Below, piece after piece: positions 51,274-60,251 of a stretch of DNA of 64,000 nucleotides. A program made the translations under genes and the position numbers. Source of the stretch: UBA1715 sp045615765. GTDB lineage: Bacteria; Bacteroidota; Bacteroidia; Bacteroidales; UBA1715. The stretch spans positions 1 to 64,000 of the forward strand of contig JAZLFM010000020.1 in NCBI GenBank assembly GCA_045615765.1. The letters run 5' to 3'. Under the pieces are notes generated by a model. It saw only the letters and a list, made by a program, of their open reading frames with translations, was not told where the DNA came from and searched no databases. Each line of letters begins with the position of its first letter. Position 1 is the stretch's first letter.

Positions 51274-52057
51274 AGCTATTTTGTCATATTTACCATTGTG
51301 TTTCATTTGCATTATTGCAATTGCCTGCATTTCGTTTTCCGAAATCAAGCAATCAGAAATGCTTTGTTCTGATGTAAATATTTCAATAGCAAGAAACCCT
51401 TATCATTCTGCATTCTTGAATAGCGATGATGTATATGCCGACCTAAATTCGAACAAGAGTATGTTTGTCGGACAAAACATTCAAACTATCAACATAAACG
51501 AAATGGAATCAACATTGAAAAACAATCCTTCTATTATCGGATGTGAGACATTTTTCAAAATGAGCGATTCCACAATGGGCAGAAGTATTCTTTGTATAAA
51601 GATAAAACAACGCACTCCAATTATGCGTGTACTTTCATCAAAAGGCAGTTTTTACATCGATGAGAATGGTATAATGCTACCGTTATCAGAACGAGGCAGT
51701 GCTCGTGTATTGGCTATTTCTGGTGACATAAACGACAAATATCTAGCGGGAGTAAATATTCTCGATGTACAAGAATATCAAAAACTACAAAATCTATTCA
51801 CTTTGGTTAAGAAGATTCGAAAAGACGAATTCTTACTACCATTAATAGAACAGATTGACGTAACCCCACAACAAGAATATATTTTAGGGACAAAGATAGG
51901 TCCATCGACTATAGAATTTGGAAACAATGCAAATAGCGATGTAAAACTTTCGCATCTAAAGGCATTTTATATGTCCGAAAAAACGAAAGAGAATTGGAAC
52001 AAATACAAGTCTATCTCTTTAAAGTATAAGAATCAAATAGTATGCACAAAATTTTAA
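51266..52057 (+). CDS. ftsQ: Cell division protein FtsQ-like
   Basis: A 263-residue single-pass protein: one N-terminal helix (ILSYLPLCFICIIAIACISF) followed by a periplasmic part. The sequence RNPYHSAFLNSDDVYADLNS to LKNNPSIIGCETFF is the POTRA-like segment, then IKIKQRTPIMRVLSSKGSFY and IDENGIMLPLS are typical of Bacteroidota FtsQ (R/Q-P-I-x-R-V, YIDENGxxMPLS). Function in the FtsQLB complex is inferred from family and place. It overlaps murC by 8 nt and precedes ftsA by 12 nt. Confidence 0.93.
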   Translation: MNRAILSYLPLCFICIIAIACISFSEIKQSEMLCSDVNISIARNPYHSAFLNSDDVYADLNSNKSMFVGQNIQTININEMESTLKNNPSIIGCETFFKMSDSTMGRSILCIKIKQRTPIMRVLSSKGSFYIDENGIMLPLSERGSARVLAISGDINDKYLAGVNILDVQEYQKLQNLFTLVKKIRKDEFLLPLIEQIDVTPQQEYILGTKIGPSTIEFGNNANSDVKLSHLKAFYMSEKTKENWNKYKSISLKYKNQIVCTKF

Positions 52058-52069
52058 TATAAAAAAAGT

Positions 52070-53434
52070 ATGGAACAACAAACAAAAACAATCGACACAG
52101 CAAAAATGTTTGCTGCAATCGATGTAGGAACTACAAAAATCGTAGCGCTTGTAGGCTACAAAAACGAAGATGGTAACATTGTAATTTCAGGAAAGAGCAA
52201 TGTTCCTTCCGAAGGCGTTTGGAGTGGCGAAGTATCTCACATCGCTACTGCTACAGAATCAATTTCGCAAGCAATTAAATTGGCAGCCGATGAAGCTGGA
52301 TTCTTTCCAGACAAAGTAATTGTTGGAGTTGCAGGTAAACATATTCATACGGTTCCTTATGGCGTACAAAGAAACCGTAGCACTCCTGACGAAGCAATTA
52401 CCGAAAAAGAAGTCGAAGAATGGAGAAATGAAGCACGAAACATCAGCTTCTCTTCCGATGAAGAAATCATCAACATTGTTGCACAAACATATATTATTGA
52501 TGGACAACAAATCAACAACCCTGTAGGTTGTTCAGGAAAACACATCGACGCAAACTACCAAGTTGTATTAGGAAGGGTAAATGCACTATCTATCCTACGC
52601 AAATGTGTAGAAAAAGCAGGCGTTTCACTTATCGACGGCAATGGTTTTTATCTTGAACCACTAGCTTCTGCAGATGCTGTTCTAACAGAAGACGAAAAGA
52701 AACGTGGCGTTGCCCTTATTGACATGGGTGGTGGTACAACCGACATTGCTATCTTTAAAGACGGTGTATTATGTCATACAGAAATAGTTCCTTTCGGAGG
52801 AAATCTTATAACAAAAGATATCGAACAAGCATTTAGTTTATCGAACGCAAATGCAGAACAAATAAAAGTTCAATATGGTAATGCTATAAAAAGTAGCACA
52901 ACAAATGCTGTTCTTGATTTATCAAACGGTATAGCTACACCACAAACAAGCATACATGTAAGTTCTTTGGCTGGCGTTATTCAAGCTCGTGTTGAAGAGA
53001 TTATCGACAGTGCGAAATATGTAATTGCAACTTCTGGTTATGGCAAAGCTCTTGATGCTGGTATCGTTGTAACCGGTGGTGGTTCAAAATTGGCGAACTT
53101 CTCACAATTACTTTCGTTCAAGATTTCAAACCTACATACACAAATTGGAAAACCACTTGATAGAATAATTTATAAAGATAATAATTTCTTTAACGATCCT
53201 ATCTACTCTACTGCAGTTGGTTTGATTATGAAATCATGCAAAGCATGGGAATTAGCGAACACTGTTGTTGAGGCACCTGTAGATGGAGGAGCTATCAAAG
53301 AACCAGAACCAACAGCCCCTACTACAGAAAACAAAAAAGGAGACGAGAAAAAGAAATCAAACTTTATGCAAAACTTGATTGGTGCCATTACAGGAACGAT
53401 GAAAAAATTAACTGATGTAGAGGAATACAAATAA
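52070..53434 (+). CDS. ftsA: Cell division protein FtsA
   Basis: A 454-residue actin-like ATPase that tethers FtsZ to the membrane. Marks are FAAIDVGTTKIVALVGYKN (phosphate 1), the 1C subdomain (KVIVGVAGKHIHTV), GVALIDMGGGTTDIAIFKDG (phosphate 2) and GIVVTGGGSKLANFSQLLS (adenosine motif). The C-terminal ~60 residues are a variable Pro/Glu/Lys linker ending NFMQNLIGAITGTMKKL, an amphipathic helix that probably binds the membrane. It precedes ftsZ by 19 nt. Confidence 0.96.
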   Translation: MEQQTKTIDTAKMFAAIDVGTTKIVALVGYKNEDGNIVISGKSNVPSEGVWSGEVSHIATATESISQAIKLAADEAGFFPDKVIVGVAGKHIHTVPYGVQRNRSTPDEAITEKEVEEWRNEARNISFSSDEEIINIVAQTYIIDGQQINNPVGCSGKHIDANYQVVLGRVNALSILRKCVEKAGVSLIDGNGFYLEPLASADAVLTEDEKKRGVALIDMGGGTTDIAIFKDGVLCHTEIVPFGGNLITKDIEQAFSLSNANAEQIKVQYGNAIKSSTTNAVLDLSNGIATPQTSIHVSSLAGVIQARVEEIIDSAKYVIATSGYGKALDAGIVVTGGGSKLANFSQLLSFKISNLHTQIGKPLDRIIYKDNNFFNDPIYSTAVGLIMKSCKAWELANTVVEAPVDGGAIKEPEPTAPTTENKKGDEKKKSNFMQNLIGAITGTMKKLTDVEEYK

Positions 53435-53453
53435 TCACCTAAAACATATAACT

Positions 53454-54851
53454 ATGGAAGACGTAACAACAGTAATAGACTTCGGTGAATCAACCGATGC
53501 TGCATCAATAAAAATTATCGGTGTAGGCGGTGGCGGTGGAAACGCAGCAAACCGTATGTACAAAAAAGGCATAACAGATGTTGATTTTATCATTATCAAC
53601 TCTGACAAACAAGATTTGAAAAAAAGTCCTATTCCAAACAAAATTCCTCTTGGAGACGGACGCGGATGCGGAAGTAATGTAGAAAAAGGCGAACGATACG
53701 CAAAAGAAAAAACAGCAGAAATCGAGCAAGCCGTTGAAGATACGCAAATGGTATTTATCACAGCCGGTATGGGTGGTGGTACAGGAACTGGTGCAGCTCC
53801 TGTTATTGCTGAAATCTGTAAGAAAAAAGATATCCTTACCGTAGGTATCGTTACTCTACCGTTCCGTTTTGAAGGTCCAAACAAATACGAAAGCGCACTT
53901 CGTGGTATTGAAGCATTACATCAAAATGTAGATGCATTACTTATTATCAATAACGAAACGCTTACTGAAAAATATGGCGATTACCAAATGTCCAAACTTT
54001 TTGAATACGCCGACGATATTCTTGCAGTTGCTGCAAGCGGTATTTCCGACATACTTCAAAAAACTGGTTTCCGAAACGTTGACTTCGAGGATGTACGTGC
54101 AGTAATGAAAGACAGCGGTATTGCTGTAATGTCTGCTGGTTCTGGTAGCGGTGAAAACCGTGCTTTCAACGCAATTGAAGAAGCACTTGATAGTCCATTG
54201 TTGAACAAAGCTGATATTCGTGGTGCAAAACAAATCTTGTTAAACATTAGTTCTTCTAAAGAAAACGAGCTTACTGGTAACGAAATCAATATCATCATGG
54301 AATACATTCGTCAAAAAGCAGAAACGGATGTAAATATCACATGGGGTTATATGATAGACAATCCTGATGTTGATGACGAAGTAAAAGTAACCATGATTGC
54401 GACAGGCTTCGAAATTTCTGATATTCCAGAATTGAAGAAAGAAGAAGCTCCTGAAGTTATCAAAGTTAACATTGCCAATACTGCTCAAGCTACAACTACA
54501 CAAGCTAATACTACAAAAGAATACAAACCTGGTACACAAACTGAATTGAATTTGAATCAGTCCGACGAAATTACAATCAATTCAAAACCATTCAATTACG
54601 AAGCTGTACGTGGTAATTCCGACATTAGCGAATTAGAAAATATTCCTGCATACATGCGTCAACAACAAAATGTAGAAAGACAGGCGACACAAACCTTGGA
54701 ACAACCTATTCACAAAACACAAGCACAAATCACAAGCGAAATTGTTGCGAATAGAATCAACAGTTCTGAGTCTTCTCGTTTCACATTAGGAAACGACGAC
54801 AAAGGTTTTTCCATCAGCGAAAACAAGTATTTAAATAAAAACGTGGATTAG
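53454..54851 (+). CDS. ftsZ: Cell division GTPase FtsZ
   Basis: A 465-residue tubulin homologue that forms the Z ring. Marks are IKIIGVGGGGGNAANRMYKK near the N-terminus, the tubulin signature GGGTGTGAA at 107-115, and the T5/T6 region VTLPFRFEGPNKYESALRGI. The T7 synergy-loop region FEDVRAVMKDSGIAVMSAGS is intact. The tail (~340-465) is a long linker with ELENIPAYMRQQQ, a Bacteroidota-conserved element. It is the last gene of the dcw operon and is followed by a strong terminator. Confidence 0.98.
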   Translation: MEDVTTVIDFGESTDAASIKIIGVGGGGGNAANRMYKKGITDVDFIIINSDKQDLKKSPIPNKIPLGDGRGCGSNVEKGERYAKEKTAEIEQAVEDTQMVFITAGMGGGTGTGAAPVIAEICKKKDILTVGIVTLPFRFEGPNKYESALRGIEALHQNVDALLIINNETLTEKYGDYQMSKLFEYADDILAVAASGISDILQKTGFRNVDFEDVRAVMKDSGIAVMSAGSGSGENRAFNAIEEALDSPLLNKADIRGAKQILLNISSSKENELTGNEINIIMEYIRQKAETDVNITWGYMIDNPDVDDEVKVTMIATGFEISDIPELKKEEAPEVIKVNIANTAQATTTQANTTKEYKPGTQTELNLNQSDEITINSKPFNYEAVRGNSDISELENIPAYMRQQQNVERQATQTLEQPIHKTQAQITSEIVANRINSSESSRFTLGNDDKGFSISENKYLNKNVD

Positions 54852-54883
54852 TTCCTCCCGTTTTGAGTATGAAACATACTTTT

Positions 54884-54918
54884 TGCCCGAAGGCGTGCAT
54901 CCTTCGGGCTTTTTTTTT
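54884..54918 (+). terminator. Terminator of the dcw operon
   Basis: GCCCGAAGG (54885-54893) pairs with CCTTCGGGC (54901-54909) and runs into nine Ts. The promoter of the next gene begins on the last T. Confidence 0.9.
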
Positions 54919-54925
54919 ATGTTTG
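54918..54925 (+). promoter_or_regulatory. -7 promoter element (TATGTTTG) of the flippase gene
   Basis: TATGTTTG overlaps the end of the dcw terminator and lies 16 bp before the TTG start at 54942, supporting that start. Confidence 0.55.
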
Positions 54926-54941
54926 CGAAAACAATTAAACA

Positions 54942-56381
54942 TTGAGAAAAACATTTGTTACGAATCTTGTACTTCTACTATTCCTTAACCTTTTGGTTAA
55001 GCCATTCTATATTTTTGGAATAGACAGAACCGTACAAAATGTCGTTGGTACCGAGACATACGGTGCCTATGCTGCAATGTTTAGCCTTTCCATTATTTTC
55101 AACATAATATTGGATATGGGAATTGCGAATTTCAACAATAGAAATATTGCAAGAGATAACTCACTCCTACCACAATATTTTTCAAGCATGGTAGTTTTAA
55201 AAAGTCTTTTAGGTATTTTATACTGCTGTATATTAGCTATTGTTGGCATTTGTTTAGGATTCACAAGAGAACAATTTGGTCTTTTCGCCGTATTGGCATG
55301 TAACCAATTTTTACTATCGTTCCTACTTTACCTTCGTTCCAATATTTCAGGACTCTATCTCTACAAAACAGATAGCTGTTTTTCTGTGATTGACCGAATA
55401 CTTATGATTAGCATCTGTGGCATACTCCTTTTTACAAAGCCGAATGAATTTTCCATCAAATGGTTTGTATATGCCCAAACAATATCGTACGCTATACCAT
55501 GCATAATCGCATTTATAATAGTTTTAGCAAAAGCGAAGAAATTCACATTTTCGTTTGATTTGTCGTTTCTTCTCAATATTGTAAGACAAACATACCCCTA
55601 CGCATTACTTTCGCTTCTAATGGGTCTTTATACGCGCGTAGATATGGTTATGATAGAGCGTCTTCTACCTGATGGTGCTGAACAAGCAGGCATTTATGCA
55701 CAAGCATATCGAATTCTTGACGCAGTAAGCATGTTCGCATACTTGTTTGCATCACTCCTATTGCCTATGTTTTCGAAAATGATCAAAAACAAAGAGCCCA
55801 TGGGACAGTTTACGAAGTTCTCTTGTCTATTACTAATGTTACCTGTAACTACATTTGTAATCGCATGTTGCTCCTACAGTTGGGATTTAATGAATCTCAT
55901 GTATCACGAAAGTTACGACGCATCATCGAAAATATTCGAAGTACTTATTATTGGCTTTATTCCTATTGCATCAACATACATTTTTGGCACACTACTTACA
56001 GCAAATGGAAGTTTGACTGTATTGAATAAAATGGCATTATTCGGAATGTTGTTCAACATCATTTTTAACTTTATATTCATTCCAAAATATGGAGCTTGGG
56101 GAGCAGCTGTGGTTTCAGTCATTACTCAGTTCCTAACAGGAGCGATACAAGTTTTCTTATCGTTTAAATACTTCAACTTCCATCTACATGCAAACGACAC
56201 AATAAAAATCACATGCTATATCATCCTTAACATATTGCTTTTCATATTTGTAAAAGAATCTATGCAATGCTCATGGATAGTGACAATGCTTACACTTTGC
56301 GTTATAGGATTTCTGTCAGGATTTGCACTACGAATTATCAGAATCAAAGACTTTGTCTATATTCTAAAAAACGAAGACTAA
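54942..56381 (+). CDS. Polysaccharide/oligosaccharide flippase (MATE/MVF superfamily)
   Basis: A 479-residue protein with 12-14 membrane helices. Its N-terminus (TFVTNLVLLLFLNLLVKPFY, then FGIDRTVQNVVGTETYGAYA) is typical of Bacteroidota Wzx-like or lipid II flippase-like proteins. It has DMGIANFNNRNIARD, PYALLSLLMGLYTRVDMVMI and GIYAQAYRILDAVSMFAYLF, as in the polysaccharide-synthesis exporter family. The start is a TTG at 54942: no in-frame ATG occurs until about residue 45 and the promoter is just upstream. Which lipid-linked glycan it flips is unknown; its place after ftsZ makes a wall or surface-glycan role plausible. Confidence 0.88.
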   Translation: MRKTFVTNLVLLLFLNLLVKPFYIFGIDRTVQNVVGTETYGAYAAMFSLSIIFNIILDMGIANFNNRNIARDNSLLPQYFSSMVVLKSLLGILYCCILAIVGICLGFTREQFGLFAVLACNQFLLSFLLYLRSNISGLYLYKTDSCFSVIDRILMISICGILLFTKPNEFSIKWFVYAQTISYAIPCIIAFIIVLAKAKKFTFSFDLSFLLNIVRQTYPYALLSLLMGLYTRVDMVMIERLLPDGAEQAGIYAQAYRILDAVSMFAYLFASLLLPMFSKMIKNKEPMGQFTKFSCLLLMLPVTTFVIACCSYSWDLMNLMYHESYDASSKIFEVLIIGFIPIASTYIFGTLLTANGSLTVLNKMALFGMLFNIIFNFIFIPKYGAWGAAVVSVITQFLTGAIQVFLSFKYFNFHLHANDTIKITCYIILNILLFIFVKESMQCSWIVTMLTLCVIGFLSGFALRIIRIKDFVYILKNED

Positions 56382-56416
56382 AAATAACGATTAACAAATA
56401 GTGTTTTATGATTAAT

Positions 56417-56452
56417 AAAAAAGGTCACTGATTTACATCAGTGACCTTTTTT
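56417..56452. terminator. Bidirectional terminator, 16-bp stem
   Basis: AAAAAAGGTCACTGAT (56417-56432) pairs perfectly with ATCAGTGACCTTTTTT (56437-56452) around a 4-nt loop. It serves both the flippase gene and the convergent his operon. Confidence 0.9.
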
Positions 56453-56481
56453 GACGAATAATTGATAAAATATTTTCTGTT

Positions 56482-57540
56482 CTAGAACTGTTTCAATTTC
56501 TCTATCAACAATTTATTTTCCTTCGCTGTACCTACGGTAATTCGTAAACAGTCATCACAAAGGCGTACTTTCGTTCTATCACGGACAATAATTCCTTCTT
56601 GTACCAAATAATTATATGCTTCGTGTGCATTAGTTATTTTCACCAACAAAAAGTTTGCGTCGCTTGGATATACCTTTTGTACCGAAGGAATTGCTTCCAA
56701 TTCAGGAATAAGTTTTTTTCGTTCTTCCAATATTTCCTTTACGAACGCATCTTTTTGGTTCGCACATTCGTTTAAAATCTTACAAGCATAATCCTGCATC
56801 ATACCATTCATATTGTATGGCAGTTTAATTTTATTGATTACTGCAATTATTTCTTTCGAAGCGAACATCATACCTAAACGACAGTTTGCCAATCCCCATG
56901 CTTTTGAGAATGTTTGTAGGACAACAACATTTGGATATTTATCTAATTCTGTTGTCCATGAAGGTTCATCACAGAAATCTATATAGGCCTCGTCTATCAC
57001 AACAATAGCATTTGTTGCTTCTATGACTTTACGAATAGATTCACGTTTATAGGCATTTCCAGAAGGATTATTTGGAGAACATATCCATATCAACTTTGTA
57101 TGTTCATCAACTGCAGCTATAACTGCATCTTCCTGTAACTGAAAGTCTGCCGTAAGAGGAACCTCTTTACATACGACATCGTTAATTTCTGCCGAAACTC
57201 CGTACATTCCGTATGTTGGAGGACAAACAATAGCATTATCTTTACCCGGTTCGCAGAAAGCCGTATATAACAAGCCTATACCTTCGTCGCTACCACTACC
57301 GCCCAAGAAAATCTGGTCTATAGGCAATCCTTTAATCTTTGAAACTATTTGCTTCAAATTGTATTGGTATGGATCAGGATAACGATTATTTGCACCATTT
57401 CCTACTGAGCCAAACGAGTTTTCGTTTGCATCAAGATTCACCAAAGCAACGCCCTTGAAATCATCGCGTGCCGTAGAATATGGAGTTATATTTTTTATAT
57501 TGTTCCGAAGCATGTCGGATAACACAAAATTCTTTGCCAT
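56482..57540 (-). CDS. hisC: Histidinol-phosphate aminotransferase
   Basis: A 352-residue class II PLP aminotransferase. It converts imidazole-acetol phosphate and glutamate to histidinol phosphate. Marks are LVNLDANENSFGSVG at the start, IFLGGSGSDEGIGLLYTAFC, VCPPTYGMYG, LIWICSPNNPSGN, VVIDEAYIDFC and TFSKAWGLANCRLGMMFA with the PLP Lys in FSKAWG. The end (GIIVRDRTKVRLCDDCLRIT) carries the substrate Arg. It follows hisD by 3 nt and is the last gene before the terminator; hisB, often next in Bacteroidota, is absent here. Confidence 0.96.
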   Translation of the reverse strand: MAKNFVLSDMLRNNIKNITPYSTARDDFKGVALVNLDANENSFGSVGNGANNRYPDPYQYNLKQIVSKIKGLPIDQIFLGGSGSDEGIGLLYTAFCEPGKDNAIVCPPTYGMYGVSAEINDVVCKEVPLTADFQLQEDAVIAAVDEHTKLIWICSPNNPSGNAYKRESIRKVIEATNAIVVIDEAYIDFCDEPSWTTELDKYPNVVVLQTFSKAWGLANCRLGMMFASKEIIAVINKIKLPYNMNGMMQDYACKILNECANQKDAFVKEILEERKKLIPELEAIPSVQKVYPSDANFLLVKITNAHEAYNYLVQEGIIVRDRTKVRLCDDCLRITVGTAKENKLLIEKLKQF

Positions 57541-57543
57541 AAA

Positions 57544-58830
57544 TTATTGTTTTAATGAAGCCAAACGAACAGAAACCGCATTTTTGTGTGCATCAAGCAT
57601 TTCTGCCTCTGCCATAGTTTCAATTGTTGGACCAAGTGTAGTAAGACCGTCTGTATTGATTTCTTGGAATGTAATTTTACGAATGAAACTATCCAAAGAA
57701 ACACCACTATATGCTTTCGCATACCCATTTGTAGGTAATGTGTGGTTTGTTCCCGAAGCATAATCACCAGCACTTTCTGGAGAATAATTACCTAAGAATA
57801 CCGAACCAGCATTTACCACATATTTCGTAAACTCAAATGGATCTTCCACCGACAAAATCAAATGTTCTGGAGCATATTCATTCATCATTGCAACCATATC
57901 GGCCTGAGAATCAAGAACAACTATTTTACTATTCGCCACAGAAGCTTCTACTATTTCATTTCGTTGTAACAATGCTTTCTGACGTTCAACAGCTACTTTT
58001 GTTTCATCAGCGATTCGTTTTGAAGTTGTAAGTAAAATCGCTTGACTATCTCTTCCATGTTCACATTGCGACAAGAAATCGGCAGCAATAAATTCAGGAT
58101 TAGCAAAATCATCGGCAACTATCATTACCTCCGACGGACCTGCTGGCATATCAATAGCTACACCTTGCGTGCTAACCATCATTTTTGCTTTCATAACAAA
58201 CTGATTTCCTGGTCCAAATATCTTATACACTCTTGGAACCGTTTCTGTTCCATATGCCATTGCTGCAATTGCTTGAGCACCGCCAACCTTAAAGATTTGC
58301 GTTACGCCCGCCTGTTTTGCTGCATATAGAATTGCAGGATGGATGGATCCAGTTTTTCCTTCTGGCGTACAAAGAACGATTTCCTTGCAACCAGCAATTT
58401 TTGCAGGAATAGCAAGCATAAGAATTGTTGAAAACAATGGAGCTAAACCACCTGGAATATACAATCCAACTTTCTCGATTCCTACACTTTTTCTCCAACA
58501 TTTCACGCCGTACATCGTTTCCGTAACACATGGATATTCCTTCTGACGTTCGTGAAATTTTGTAATATTAGCAATCGCAACTTTTATCGCGGCTTTCAAT
58601 TTATCGGAAACTAACGATTCTGCAACAGAAATTTCCTGTTGTGAAACCTGCAAACTTTCGATATTCGGATTATCGAACTTACGGCAATATTCTAACACAG
58701 CCTTATCGCCATTTTCTCGCACATTTTCAAGTATGCCTGCAACGATTGGCTCTAAATCTTTATTATCAAATAATGGACGTTTTAAAATACTTGTCCATTC
58801 TGATTTATCTGGATTTATGAAAACTTCCAT
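57544..58830 (-). CDS. hisD: Histidinol dehydrogenase
   Basis: A 428-residue zinc enzyme that oxidises histidinol to histidine in two NAD steps. Marks are VLEYCRKFDN, WRKSVGIEKVGLYIPGGLAP, IVLCTPEGKTGSIHPAILYA, IFKVGGAQAIAAMAYGTETV, KIFGPGNQFVMKAKMMVST, IDMPAGPSEVMIVADDFANP, SQCEHGRDSQ and NAGSVFLGNYSPESAGDYAS, including the zinc and catalytic His/Glu groups. I chose the ATG at 58830 (MEVFINPDKS), one base after the stop of the SPFH gene; an ATG at 58854 would overlap that gene and add eight residues. Confidence 0.96.
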   Translation of the reverse strand: MEVFINPDKSEWTSILKRPLFDNKDLEPIVAGILENVRENGDKAVLEYCRKFDNPNIESLQVSQQEISVAESLVSDKLKAAIKVAIANITKFHERQKEYPCVTETMYGVKCWRKSVGIEKVGLYIPGGLAPLFSTILMLAIPAKIAGCKEIVLCTPEGKTGSIHPAILYAAKQAGVTQIFKVGGAQAIAAMAYGTETVPRVYKIFGPGNQFVMKAKMMVSTQGVAIDMPAGPSEVMIVADDFANPEFIAADFLSQCEHGRDSQAILLTTSKRIADETKVAVERQKALLQRNEIVEASVANSKIVVLDSQADMVAMMNEYAPEHLILSVEDPFEFTKYVVNAGSVFLGNYSPESAGDYASGTNHTLPTNGYAKAYSGVSLDSFIRKITFQEINTDGLTTLGPTIETMAEAEMLDAHKNAVSVRLASLKQ

Positions 58831-58831
58831 C

Positions 58832-59812
58832 TTATTGTCTCTTTGTATTTTCAATTACCGACATTGCCGTAGATATAACACTACTTACATCTGTCATATT
58901 TTGCGGAATAATCATCGTATTGTTTTCTTTCGCAAGCTTACCGAACTCATTTAGGTATTGCTCTGCTATACGTAAATTCACCGCATCCTTACCATTTTCC
59001 GTTCCAATAGCTGTTGCAATTTCACGAAGACCATTGGCTGTTGCACGTGCAATTTGTTCAATTTCGCTTGCTCTACCAGCTGCTTCATTCACACGACGTT
59101 GTTGTTCACCTTCGGAACGAGCAATCAACTCTTGTTTATCGGCATTTGCAACATTTATTTTTGCCTGCATTTCACCTTCAGATTTTGCTATCAACTCTTG
59201 ACGAGCAGCTTCGGCAGCATTTATTTTTGCTTGTTTAGCACCTTCTGATTCTGCGATAATAGCACGTTTTTCACGTTCCGCACGCATTTGTTTTTCCATT
59301 GCATCTTTAATACTTTGTGGAGGAGTGATGTTTTTCACTTCATAACGAGTAATCTTGATTCCCCAAGAATCACTTGCTTTATCCACAGCAGACACAATCA
59401 CAGAATTGATAGAATCACGTTCTTCGAATGTCTTATCCAATTCTAACTTACCAATCACACTACGCATAGTTGTTTGAGCAAGTTGAATCGACGCAAACCC
59501 ATAGTTATCAATACCATACGAAGCTTTTTGTGGATCCATCACTTGTAAATACATAATACCATCAACCTCAACAGAGATGTTATCGCGAGTAATACAAGTT
59601 TGAGAAGGAACATCAATAGCTTGTTCTTTTAACGAATGTTTGTACGAAACTTTATCAATAAACGGAATAATAATATGAAATCCTGCAAGAAGGGTTTCGT
59701 GGTACCGACCTAAACGTTCTACAATAAACGCCTCACGTTGAGGCACAATTTTCACGCTTCCTGTCAATGCAAGAAAAACTACAACGCATACAGCAATTAA
59801 AAAGATTTCCAT
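58832..59812 (-). CDS. SPFH/Band 7 (stomatin/QmcA-like) membrane protein
   Basis: A 326-residue protein with one N-terminal membrane helix (MEIFLIAVCVVVFLALTGSV), then the SPFH domain: IVPQREAFIVERLGRYHETL, GFHIIIPFIDKVSY, EQAIDVPSQTCITRDNISVE and RSVIGKLELDKTFEERDSIN. A long Ala/Glu-rich coiled coil follows (EREKRAIIAESEGAKQAKIN and repeats of AEAARQELIAKSEGEMQAKI type). Such proteins form large membrane cages or microdomains and often pair with NfeD proteins, as here (nfeD starts 4 nt upstream). The pair is inserted between hisG and hisD on the same transcript; there is no known metabolic link to histidine. Confidence 0.93.
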   Translation of the reverse strand: MEIFLIAVCVVVFLALTGSVKIVPQREAFIVERLGRYHETLLAGFHIIIPFIDKVSYKHSLKEQAIDVPSQTCITRDNISVEVDGIMYLQVMDPQKASYGIDNYGFASIQLAQTTMRSVIGKLELDKTFEERDSINSVIVSAVDKASDSWGIKITRYEVKNITPPQSIKDAMEKQMRAEREKRAIIAESEGAKQAKINAAEAARQELIAKSEGEMQAKINVANADKQELIARSEGEQQRRVNEAAGRASEIEQIARATANGLREIATAIGTENGKDAVNLRIAEQYLNEFGKLAKENNTMIIPQNMTDVSSVISTAMSVIENTKRQ

Positions 59813-59816
59813 AGTA

Positions 59817-60248
59817 TTATTGTTTTTGAACTCGTAATGTTATGCTTTCATGTGAGACAATTGTAACAATATCTCCCGTATGAATTTCATCTGAAGAAAC
59901 TGCCTCCCAACTTGTCCCTTTAAATTCTATTTTTCCTCGTCCGTTCTCAAATTCGGCAAGTGCAACTGCTTGTTTTCCAACATATTCATCAGCTAATTCA
60001 TCTTTATCTGCAATAGTTTTCTGGAAAAACTTCTTTTTCAACATATTTCTGAAGACAAGAAGCAGAACGATGGACAATAAACCAAAAATAATTAGCTGCA
60101 ATTCAATAGCCATAGCAGGGAACAACCAAAGGCATAAACCTGTCAGTACTGCTCCACACCCAAAGAACACGACAATAAGACCAGGAATTATCAGTTCCAA
60201 GCCTATGCCTATAACGCCACACAAAAGCCAAATTGTTACTGGACTCAT
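59817..60248 (-). CDS. NfeD-family membrane protein
   Basis: A 143-residue NfeD1b-type protein: two or three membrane helices in the first ~75 residues (VTIWLLCGVIGIGLELIIPG, VVFFGCGAVLTGLCLWLF and LQLIIFGLLSIVLLLVF) and a C-terminal OB-fold domain (DEYVGKQAVALAEFENGRGK, FKGTSWEAVSSDEIHTGDIV, SITLRV). NfeD proteins work with SPFH partners such as the one just downstream. It starts 3 nt after the hisG stop, so it lies inside the his transcript. Confidence 0.92.
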   Translation of the reverse strand: MSPVTIWLLCGVIGIGLELIIPGLIVVFFGCGAVLTGLCLWLFPAMAIELQLIIFGLLSIVLLLVFRNMLKKKFFQKTIADKDELADEYVGKQAVALAEFENGRGKIEFKGTSWEAVSSDEIHTGDIVTIVSHESITLRVQKQ

Positions 60249-60251
60249 ATA

